Positions 55,216-64,000 of a DNA stretch of 64,000 bases are shown piece by piece. The DNA comes from Celoporthe dispersa. Taxonomy: Eukaryota; Ascomycota; Sordariomycetes; Diaporthales; Cryphonectriaceae. The notes under the pieces are model-generated. The model made no database searches. It saw only the letters and a list, made by a program, of their open reading frames with translations, and had not been told where the DNA came from. Within the stretch, counting starts at the first letter, position 1, and every line of letters begins with the position of its first letter. Made by a program: the position numbers and the translations under genes. The stretch spans positions 558,001-622,000 of the forward strand of contig WAID01000004.1 of the NCBI GenBank assembly GCA_016584495.1, in the 5' to 3' direction.

Positions 55216-55999
55216 CGACGAGACGACAAGATTAGGGATGAGATGGCGCTGGCAAGAGTCTCTAAGGAGTAATACTCTGCATGGATGAGGATAAGTCCAT
55301 CTTCCTCATACAAATACTCCCACAGCCAGTCGAAGAATACTGCGAGAAGGGCACGACATCTAATTCACCGCTATCAATTACAGCTTGTCTACCTTTTATA
55401 GGAAGAAGAAGAAAAAAACACAACACAACACAACACGCGAACTTGTGCCACGCTTGAATGAAATTGTCAAAATAAATAACATAGAGAGACATGCATTCTG
55501 AGTAAAGGCATATGCCGTTCGCATAAAGTCGGGTATATAAGAAGAAAAGGCTGTCACCTGACCTCTACAACAATCTATTTTCGATGCCCGGGCATATCAT
55601 TGTCTATGCAAACGTTCTGAGCCTTAAAATATCTCTTCGGAAAGGCATTGACGGCGATACCCCTGCAGAAGCTGAGCCGTCACGCCAATGCAGGCTGACT
55701 CTTTTCCTGTGCCGCCCCATCAGCCACATACACAGGCGAGTGTCAGTCATCTTGCTGTGACCCGCAGCCCTGCAGCGACTCGTAATCGAATTTGCTGTGC
55801 CGCGCAGATCTCTCGGCGGTGACCAGCTGTGGGCTCTCGGCCGGGCTGAATAGGGCTTTTCGAATGCACATGCGGCATTTCCCCGCTCAAAGACAGGAAA
55901 TCTAAAAGTGAGCTACGCATCTCTTCCGGCAGAGACGGTAGTCAAGTCAACCATTTACAATTACGGCCCCAACCAAACACCGCGAATGCATCCCACAAG
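55216..55999. other. Intergenic, no gene seen
   Basis: About 780 bp between two plus-strand genes. It contains an (ACACA)n tract (55416-55436). The last 100 bp leads to ATG 56000. Confidence 0.5.
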
Positions 56000-57917
56000 A
56001 TGACCACGCTATTCTCGCAACTGGCCTCTAGTCCTTTGTCTGATGCCTGGCGGATAGTAGCTTTCATAAGTCTCGTCAATCCATGCCTATTCGCCATTAC
56101 CATATGGTTCTTCCAGACGAGTCTGACCAACCAGTACCGGTCGGATCACAATCAGCACTTGACAGGCATCGTGAAGAAGATCAACGCCGTTGTTGCACTT
56201 TCGATTGCTCGAGTACTTCTACCTATCCTCTCAACATTAACTGCCGCATCAGTTGAGTCGTGTTTTGATATAATACGATGGACTCTGAAGAGTCGCGAAG
56301 CCGAGGTTTCATATGATAAGGCCTTCTTCTCGTCGTCGTCAAGTGCAATTGGGCCATTCAGCATACTTCAGCTTTTCCAACAGCCGGAAGCAAGTTGGAA
56401 GGACAGGGGCTGGATTCTCCTGAGGTAAGTACTTTCATTCTGCGTACCATTTTCGATTTATACACGCTGATGGTGAATTATGATAGGGGCACCACGCAAC
56501 TTGTCATATATATCTCAGGGTTGGCATTGTTCTGTAAGTCGCCCAAGGTGTCTAGGCACTCGTCTGTGATTTATACAGACTGACTGTCTACATATCAAAA
56601 GTCCAAACCGACATAACAACCGTTTATGACACTGCATATACCTACAACGTCACAGCAGGTGTAGGGCCTTTCAATGGCTCCTACGTGCGACCTTTCATCG
56701 ATAGTCTCCAAGTCGCCGCGGCCGCAACTGATGACCGGGACAACATCTTTCCTCATAGTCACTATACCGTGCTATACAATCTAGTGACAATCTCTGCGTA
56801 CTCAACTCTCTCCAGCCCCATTTCATGCCACGGAGATGGGTGCTCCTCCTACCTCATTAATGGCGGTCTAGAGATGGTCAACCCTGTAAGTATATCAATC
56901 AAGTACTAATATTGCCCTATAAAAAATACTTTTGGAAGAAGAGAAAAGACCGCAAGTGGACATACTTGATTTGTTTTACCCACAAGCTCTAATTAACCTT
57001 AAACACCACAGCCACAACCTTCCAACTATTCGTCCTATGATCTTGTCAAGATCGAAAGCGTCCCCACAGTCCAGCTTGAATTCTCACACTCTGCCATCGC
57101 CACCTTCACCGCTGAGGAGTGCACCCTCATGAGCTCATCATCCAGCGATATCGGTGTTCGCTTCTGTGTAACAGGAGGAGTCTATGGAGATACTGAGAAG
57201 TTGAACGCCGGTATCTATATCTACTCGAACGGCATAGCAGACCCAACCTATGATAACCTGTCAGCCTCTCTGCCGAACGTTACCACCACAGTGACGTTCT
57301 ACACCAGGAAAGCCAGCGTGATAGCCGATCGCACAAGCTACAGCATCATCTCCGTCCACACCCTGACCGAGGCGGAATGCGTGACGCAGATCGATAACAT
57401 GACGGCGTACAAGGAAGCTCTTCATTGGCTCTTGAGCTACACTGCAGCCAACGGCTCCGCCTCTTCCGAAATTTTGGAAGACTTTGGGAGGGCAGCAGCC
57501 CAGCTGCCACAGCCAGAGGCGTACGGCCAGCTGTCGCAGAAGCTACAATCCATCCTCGCGTTCCCGGTCTGGCGCTTTAATGCAAACCACTACGGCAACG
57601 CCGCCTTGAAAGGGGATGAACCCGTGCAGAGCCTGCCTGCTGACTTTTACACACAAGCGTCCGTCATTGCGCCGCATAAGATCTTTACCTTTGATCTTTT
57701 CAGATATAACTGGTTCATTGCGGTAGAGGCAGCAGCGCTTGTCTTTGTGTGGCCGGTGCTGCTATGGTCTTGGGTCTCTGCATCGACGCCTCGTATGACG
57801 TCTGGGGCTAGGATGAAGCCTTCTGATGGGGTGAATGTGGCCGGAGCGTTCAATGCGGATGGTGAGAAGGTTTTGAAGCCGGTGGACGGCGTCGGAACGA
57901 GGCTAAAAAGAGACTGA
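56000..57917 (+). CDS. Polytopic membrane glycoprotein, fungal-specific, probable frameshift
   Basis: Exons are 56000-56424, 56487-56533, 56579-56885 and 57012-57917. Introns are 56425-56486 (GTAAGT...ATAG), 56534-56578 (GTAAGT...ACAG, only 45 bp) and 56886-57011 (GTAAGT...ACAG). The phases of exons 2 and 3 miss by one base. One extra base gives 561 residues. Membrane segments are FISLVNPCLFAITIWFF, IARVLLPILSTLTAA, QLVIYISGLALF, and near the end FIAVEAAALVFVWPVLLWSWV. The long central part is rich in N-x-S/T sequons and paired Cys, suggesting an extracellular loop. This architecture recurs in fungal genomes as clusters of hypothetical membrane proteins. A similar-looking gene starts at 63356. 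No function is known. Confidence 0.65.
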
Positions 57918-58186
57918 TGGGAGTCACGGCGTGAAGAACGAGTCTATGAGCGGGGGGAGGGGGCAATAAGCTGGTTGGACTTATCCAGGCCCACTCTACT
58001 ACTAGTGGTGATTTCGGAGGGCATCGGTCTATTGTTATAGAAACTATTCCTAGTCTGCACTTCATCCGCGTACTCAAACGCTGAAGTACTGCGCTTGGGT
58101 ACAAAGTTAACCCCTCCCTCGACAACCGCCCTTGCGTTCTGACTTGGCGAAAACGTGTTGGACTATGATTAACCCCATCTCGAAAT

Positions 58187-58870
58187 TTACTGGGTCAAGA
58201 ATGATTTGATATAATCCATCTTGCCCAGAGGGACCCCCTTCATCCGGAGGAGGTCATAGGTGGTGACAAGGTGGAAGAACATGTTCGGCCCGAGAAAGGA
58301 CGAGACCCAGAGGCCGACAGTTGCCTTGTTCTGGGTGCCGGGTACGAGACTGTTTAGTCCGCACGTCAGTCTCTGTACATCAGATCTAGAAAAGCACTAA
58401 AGGAAGGAGGCCATGGGGCAATATAGAACCTACGTCTCGAGGACCTCATCCTCCCTGCCGTTGAGCTGTTCCGGCTTGACCTGCTTCGCTAGATCTCGGG
58501 TCTTCTGTATGCGGGCGTGTAGCTCCACAAAGGTTTTTCTCCTCCTGGCCCCAGTCCGATGCCTCGAGGCCTATCAAGTTCTCGATCGATCTCTGAATCA
58601 CCCTCGACACTGTTTCCAGTCAGATTTTCCATGCTGAGCCGCAGTGCTGAGGGTTGGCTACGGAGGCCAGAAGAGCCACTCACGAGTCTGGATCTGCTTG
58701 GCCAGAGGATACATATCGTCGTAAAGCTTCACATCGATGTACTCGACATCCGGGTCGAGACCATTCTCCTTGGCGTGTTCCTCAGCCTTAGTAAGGATAT
58801 GGTCGGCGGCATTGAGGACCTTGAAGACCATAGGGAAATAAGCACCGTAAAGGGTGTTGCTGGCGGCCAT
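58187..58870 (-). CDS. DUF1993 family protein, homopolymer frameshift
   Basis: Exons are 58870-58684, 58609-58434 and 58349-58187. Introns are 58610-58683 (GTGAGT...ACAG) and 58350-58433 (GTAGGT...ACAG). Plus-strand TTTTT at 58534-58538 (minus AAAAA) appears one base too long. With four, GQEEK runs into TFVELHARIQKTRDLAKQVKPEQLNGREDEVLE and the protein is 174 residues. The family signature includes YFPMVFKVLNAADHILTKAEEHAKENG, DVKLYDDMYPLAKQIQT, and GTQNKATVGLWVSSFLGPNMFFHLVTTYDLLRMKGVPLGKMDYIKSFL. DUF1993 proteins are small helical bundles (DinB/YfiT-like) of uncertain function. Confidence 0.85.
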
Positions 58871-60391
58871 TTTGGATGACGTGATGTTGCTTGCTTTGAA
58901 CAGATTGGTGGAGTTCCGTAGTATGTCCTGTAGTGTTCACTTGATATTCTTTGTTGTGAAGAGGAGCCCCACCAACTTCCGAGGCGGTGGACTGAGGGTC
59001 TTTTTATAATACCGATAATGCTTCACAACTTTGATATTAGCTCTTGCCGGTTGAATCCCGTGTAAGTCGAGCGGAAGTCGGCCTAATGTCCCTGCGGGGA
59101 GATCCTGCAGGCTTCAGCGCAATGACATAATACCGGGCCAATGCCATCGGTTTGTGTGGCCATCCATCTCTTGTGTCAGCAATGACTCAAAGTTGCAGGG
59201 CGTACTCTAACCGGGAGCCTGCAGCACACTTAAAGTTTCAGACAAAGCTGACAAATTCAGGCTGTCAAGGGATATAAAGCGGCGAGACCTTTGGGCCGCA
59301 AATCACTAGAGTAAACATATTTCTACGTAGGCTAAGTCTAGTAGGGTGTGGACTGTGATTCTGTAGGCCTCGAAACTGAACACGGAGTTAGGCCAAAGTC
59401 GTCTATTCGGCGGAAATCTAGTGATCACCTAATTCCGACCTTACTACGTAGATGCTACGTAGAGGGTAGTGACCGACATTCTAAATATAAGCTTGGGAAA
59501 AAAATTGGTCAGGGGCATTGAGGGCAAAAGAAGAGCCGGATCGTCCGGGTCCCCAGGCGGCGCGGACCGACGAGAAGCTTAAAACTTTCGATGCTGTCCC
59601 TTAATATCCGCTTCTTCTTCCTCTGATGCGGGCTGCAAAGCTCCGTTGTTTCATTCCCTGGCTCTTCATCTTTTTTTTGTTCAAATTACTAGATGCTCTC
59701 TATGTTCACCGGTGCAGGATGGCTCTTTGGCACTGCGTAGGCAGGTACTCGCGTCGGTAACATGATCACTGTTCGTGATAGGCGACATACGATTAATATT
59801 TATTAGTGAAAATTTGCGCCTGGGGTAGAAAGGCTGGACCTTTCTGTGCGTCTCTAAGCACCGACTTCACATAACTGTTTCCAGCAACAGCATATCTCCC
59901 TGGCCCTTGGCCTCACCCCGAGTTTCATCCTTCTCGTCAGTCCAGCAGCATCTTCAGGGGCGTTCTTATTGTGTGTAAGTGGTGCTAGTCTTGGGGGATT
60001 CCGGTAGAAGATATTCGTGTAGTATGTAATTACTAGTACTAGGTGTGCAATTCGGACTTTTACATTTACCGAGTGATTCCATATACTGCTGTCATATATT
60101 TACATCCATGCTTGTCATGAAACGAAGTCAGTCATCCACAATACTGCTCACGGTATATATTGGCCCATTCTCCCCTTTCATATCATGCTATCCTGGTATT
60201 GAAGACCTTCTCAAAATATTGACGCAGAAGGCGCTTGAGGCTAGAGTAAAATCTTTGCCCAGATAGCTGCGCACGCCGTTGCGGTGAGGTCCAATCAGTG
60301 TCGACCAAAAGTCAAGCCAGAAAGTTAGAATTGGGAACCTTTTCGTCGGAGCAATGTATCAAGGTTCGAAACGGAGATCCATGGCTCGTAA
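58871..60391. other. Intergenic, no gene seen
   Basis: About 1.5 kb. It has three CTACGTAG palindromes (one near 59323 and a pair near 59443 and 59456) in a region of dyad symmetry (59320-59470). A superficial match to 5S rRNA (AGGGTGTGGA at 59343) does not extend. No gene is supported. Confidence 0.45.
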
Positions 60392-61924
60392 TCAACTGCG
60401 ACTTCGATCTTTTGCTTCCTGCGGCTCCAGATCAGGAAGAAAGCAAGATCGTTGCGTTCGTAGAGACCAACACCATTCGATCAACTGCTGTGGCCGGCTG
60501 TCGACGCCATTCCCATACGCGTTGAGCCTCTTGAACTTGTCTTCCAGCTCGGCCCTGGTGAGCGTATTCCCAGGGTCTCCCTTCGGCTCGTCACAGATAC
60601 CCATGACGCCTCGGCCGCTGGCCAGCTCGACATGCACCCTACCTAGCCACCTCTTCGGATACGCAAGATCGACCTCGCCATCAAAAGCCATGCTGATGCG
60701 TTCCCTAAACCGCAGCACATCTGGATCCGTAAGCGCAAACTTCTCAAAGTCCAAGAGGCTCGCGCTTGCCTTCAACGCGATGAGAGAAAGCGTCGACTTC
60801 ATGCTAAACTTGGCCGCATGTATCGTCTTTGGCGGTGACGGGGAGTCGTCGGCTGGACCAAGCACATCGATCGCGCCCTGATGCACATGCGCTGTGATCC
60901 TCTCTATCTCCACCATGGGATTCTTGATCCCGTTCTTGGCGATGGCGTCAAGCAGGGCATCTGCGGCAGGATGCGTGTGCCGACAGCAGGCATGAAACTT
61001 GAAGCTGGTCTCGAGAACGGCCCACCTCGCACCCAGTCGGTCAGCCAGCCGCGCTCCATCGGCATCCTGCCCCGACATCCCATTCATCAGACCCGCACCG
61101 CCCTCGATGACATCCTGTGCGCCCTTCAGCCCGTCGCGCACCATGTACGCGCTCAACAGGCCGTTCGAGGCGGCGTGCGCGCAGTGCAGCTGTTTGCTGT
61201 CCCCGGCACCGCTGCGCATGAACTCCCAGAGACCGCTGGTCTGTGTGCCTGCAGTGCCCAAGGTGGACACCATCTGTTCGTAGCCGAGGCCAAGGAGTTT
61301 TGCGACGGCCAGGGCGGCGGCCACCGTGCCGACTGTGGCTGTGGTGTGGAATATGCGGTAGTGAGAACGGCCCAGGGACTCGGCGATGCGGATTCCGGCC
61401 TCGTAGCCGGCGATACTGGCGAGGAGCATGTCGGACCCGGACAGGTTATTGTCCTGGGCTGCTGCTAGGACCGCGGGGAAGATGACGCTGTTGCCATGTG
61501 ATTAGCCGCCAATTTCTCGTTAATTAGGTGTGGCATTTGTGTGAGAAGAAGCGAGAGACAGTAGAAAAACAACTAGTATCGTCATGAAGGTATTTTCTTA
61601 CGTCGCAGGATGCATTACGCTGCTGTTGTGTAGGTCATCCTGCTCCAGCGTATGGCTCGAGGCAGCGTTCACCCAGGCAGCCCAGTAAGGGCTCGACCTG
61701 GTGCCGCTGGTGAGGATCTGTGCGGAGCCATCACTCGGCCCCATCTGCTTTGCTGTATTCTCAAATGTCGGGATCGGGTGCGTCTTGGCGGCGGCGAGAG
61801 CAGAAGCGAGCCAGTCGAGGAACAGGTCCTCGATCCGGAGCCACACCTCCTCAGGGACGGTGTCAGCTGTGAGGTCATCCGAGAGATATCGAAGCAGGGC
61901 TACAGTGTGCTCAGAGGTTGCCAT
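60392..61924 (-). CDS. MmgE/PrpD family protein (2-methylcitrate dehydratase-like)
   Basis: Exons are 61924-61602 and 61487-60392. The intron is 61488-61601 (GTAAGA...ACAG, 114 bp). Phases close to give 472 residues. Family landmarks are ASSHTLEQDDLHNSSVMHPAT (about 90-108), VIFPAVLAAAQ, IAGYEAGIRIAESLGRSHYRIFHTTATVGTVAAALAVAKLLG, MRSGAGDSKQLHCAHAASNGLLSAYMVRDGL, and SFKFHACCRHTHPAADALLDAI. These match the all-alpha domain of PrpD/IDS-epimerase-like proteins. The C-terminal about 25 residues (SCFLPDLEPQEAKDRSRS) are not family-like and may reflect a late frameshift near 60480-60510. Likely an enzyme of carboxylate degradation, with substrate undetermined. Confidence 0.87.
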
Positions 61925-63355
61925 TTTGAAGAATTACCGTCTGTGTGGGGGCGACGACAGTTCGGAAGGCTAAATAATATGTCTTCCTCTTTTGATAGAA
62001 TCTACATAGTGATTTTATCAGTTTAATAAATTCTGAACAGGGTATTATTTATCCTCGGTTCATTTTTTCGGCTGAGGATGCGGGGTGGAACGCCCGCAGT
62101 GACTTATTCCCACCGTTGGTGTCGAGCACCGTATATCCTACAAGAAAGCTAGAATAACACAACATTTCGAACCATGGCAAGACAAACTCAACATCTTCAG
62201 AATCCGGTGATGCTCTTTAGGGACGAGGAACATGAGTCTTGGCCTTGAACAAGTCGATGGTGGCCCAACAAGTTCTGAGTACCACCGTAAAGACTACATG
62301 TTTACAAATGCCCACACCCCTAGCAAATATGCATACCCCCGCGGCATGACGAACTGTTGCTATTTTAGACACCCGTAATGTTTCTTCCTTTATTGTGCTA
62401 GATCTGCGAGTCATAAATGCGAGAAATCACCTGCACTAAAAGCCAATACTGAAAATGTCGGTCACCAAAAAAATGAAACCCACCATGATTACATACTTAT
62501 GCTGCGCTGACGGGCTGGCTGAACTCAAGTCTCTGAATTGTGTGCCTATCCGCACACTCCCGCTGATCAGTCATGCCAGCTGAAGCTCGAAGGGTGTGCA
62601 CCGGCTGGCATCAAGGCAGATTCCTCAGCCACGAAAAATAGCCCAGTCTCCCCGCCACTTGTTGCACACCTCCAGCGCCGCAGCGCCGCCTCTTGCCCGC
62701 CAGTCCCACGTTTCTTGGTCCTCGTGCATGCGGGGCTTACTAAAGGAAGACCTTGCATGCATATGCTACCAGAACGGTTTCCCTGTAAGGCTCGTGGGAA
62801 CGCAAATCTGGGATGGACCTGGCTAGATGAGGAAAGGATGTCTGTGATGGCCTTAGGGCTTTCAGCAGGGGACGCACGTCAGACCTAGACATGCCACTTA
62901 CCATACTACCTCTGTGGGGGAGGAATGGAATCTTGGGGGCTAAATGTGCCTGGGGTATCTGATGATTGGCCCACAGGTTTTGCTGGGCGGCAAGCTTGTT
63001 CAGCGCGGAGAGCACTGGCGTGGTCTAATATCCACAGAGCCATGTCAGCAGAACAGGGCCAATGGCATAAAAGTTACAGAGGTAGCTTTATCGAAGAGAC
63101 TTCTTCTAGAAGTGAGATGGGCACACATAGGTCTCACTGTATCAATGGGCGCGCACTATGACTGAAAACATATATTTTGTCGGCCAGGTCAGCCAGCTTG
63201 AGCAGTAATCGATTAAATACAGTCCATGGACCCTCTTGCCTTTGGAACTATCTTGATTGACGCTATCTTATTTATCTTATGTCAAAAAGGCTATAGAAAC
63301 ATAGGACGGTTGAGTAATTAAGACCATCCCCCCTTCCCGCCAATGAACATCCACC
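61925..63355. other. Intergenic, no gene seen
   Basis: About 1.4 kb between the PrpD-type gene and the right-edge membrane protein. Overlapping frames at 62538-63015 on both strands are GC-driven and unsupported. Confidence 0.45.
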
Positions 63356-64000
63356 ATGGCATCGCACTATGAATCATGGTTTCGATACCCTCTCGAGCGG
63401 CCATATCCCTTCCGCTGGTTCACACCTCTCTTCACCGGGGCAGCAGTGGTGGCAGCGGTCCTCTTCACATTCATCAACATTGCGGCAGACGGCTATACGC
63501 AGAAGGTCCTCTACACCACGAACCCGAACTCGACCCTGCATGAGCACCACTGGTACATGGACGCGCCCTGGTCATGGATCAGCACCGCCCAGTTCTCGTG
63601 CCAGTCGCCCGGCATCTCCATAGGCAGCCCTTACTACACCTCAAACCAGGAGACGGCCAGCTACACCGTTACGAGCATGAACACCACCCTGATGCCGGAT
63701 GAGGCTGCTGTCTATGCTGGTCTCACTGCGCAGTCACTCGGCATTACGACATACATGAACAATACTTTGCGTGACTGCTCTATGGGCGATATGGAGGTCA
63801 TCTTCACGTCTGGACAAGAGCCGAGCTCTGCTATACTTCAAGTTCAGGTCAGTCGCCTAGACGAAGATGCGATGTGTTAGTTGAGGCCCATAGGCTGATC
63901 GAAAATGCTGACTCTTGATAGACTGGACCGGTATATTGCTACATTGAGACGGACAAACGTGTGAACATTACAGTGCAACAGTCGTTCAGTGGCACCGAGT
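63356..64000 (+). CDS. Membrane glycoprotein, cut by the right edge
   Basis: ATG 63356 is in the context CACCATGG. Exon 1 is 63356-63847, the intron is 63848-63921 (GTCAGT, GCTGACT branch, ATAG) and exon 2 runs from 63922 off the window. After RYPLERPYPFRW, one membrane segment (LFTGAAVVAAVLFTFINIAA) is followed by an extracellular-looking, Cys- and sequon-bearing region (NSTLHEHHWYMDAPWSW, FSCQSPGISIGSPYYTSN, NTTLMPDEAAVY). The membrane-then-glycosylated layout resembles the gene at 56000-57917, so the two may belong to one fungal-specific group. Function is unknown. Confidence 0.75.

Noticed and set aside
59343..59460. Possible 5S rRNA (AGGGTGTGGA and CTACGTAG dyads)
   Set aside because: The internal control-region sequence and the paired arms of 5S rRNA do not match beyond about 10 bases.
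62538..63015. Overlapping frames on both strands
   Set aside because: No domain, intron structure or coding bias distinguishing either strand.

Overview
This window looks like nuclear DNA of a filamentous ascomycete (Pezizomycotina, most likely Sordariomycetes). The evidence is: short (57-150 bp) GT..AG introns with GCTGAC/CTAAC-type branch points, Zn2Cys6 regulators, a HET-domain gene, a CaaX-type mating pheromone precursor, an intron-bearing tRNA-Ser, and a pogo/Fot1 transposon with stop codons of the kind left by repeat-induced point mutation (RIP). Gene structures below were assembled by hand by reading splice sites and phases. Functions come from recognised family motifs, not from searches.

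Layout. Positions 1-19 kb form an AT-rich, repeat-laden compartment. It holds the tail of a gene cut by the left edge, two short non-autonomous hAT-type elements with intact 8-bp target duplications (1456-1861 and 3063-3591), a RIP-decayed pogo/Fot1 transposon (4145-6002), a 17-bp minisatellite (9.3-9.6 kb) and a dispersed degraded repeat present at 0.9-1.9 and 13.9-14.1 kb. A few isolated or decayed genes lie among these: a two-exon membrane protein, a Zn2Cys6/SANT-like regulator, an ankyrin relic and a minus-strand relic. A tRNA-Ser(AGA) with a compound palindrome on its 3' side marks the end of this part.

Positions 19.9-64 kb are gene-dense. First comes a 23-residue lipopeptide mating-pheromone precursor (19925-19996, minus) with four tandem 23-bp repeats upstream, each carrying an HMG-box core CTTTG. 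Then follow a HET-domain gene, a secreted PI-PLC-like phospholipase, a disordered protein, a DUF2278 protein with a lamin-tail-like C-terminus, a METTL21/Methyltransf_16-type methyltransferase, an AAA-ATPase C-terminal relic, an mpaB/DUF2236-type oxygenase gene, a secreted histidine phosphatase, a secreted beta-propeller protein, a bZIP factor and a coiled-coil protein. The last 15 kb hold a short-chain dehydrogenase, a DUF1479 protein divergent from a Zn2Cys6 transcription factor, a polytopic membrane protein, a DUF1993 protein, an MmgE/PrpD-type gene and a second membrane protein cut by the right edge. The SDR, DUF1479, regulator, DUF1993 and PrpD-type genes could form a catabolic neighbourhood, but that is inference.

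A striking property of the window is that many otherwise intact genes need exactly one inserted or deleted base to restore a family-like reading frame, with all splice phases then closing perfectly. At least two of these sit in homopolymers. Uncorrected assembly indels are the simplest explanation, and genuine pseudogenisation is the alternative.
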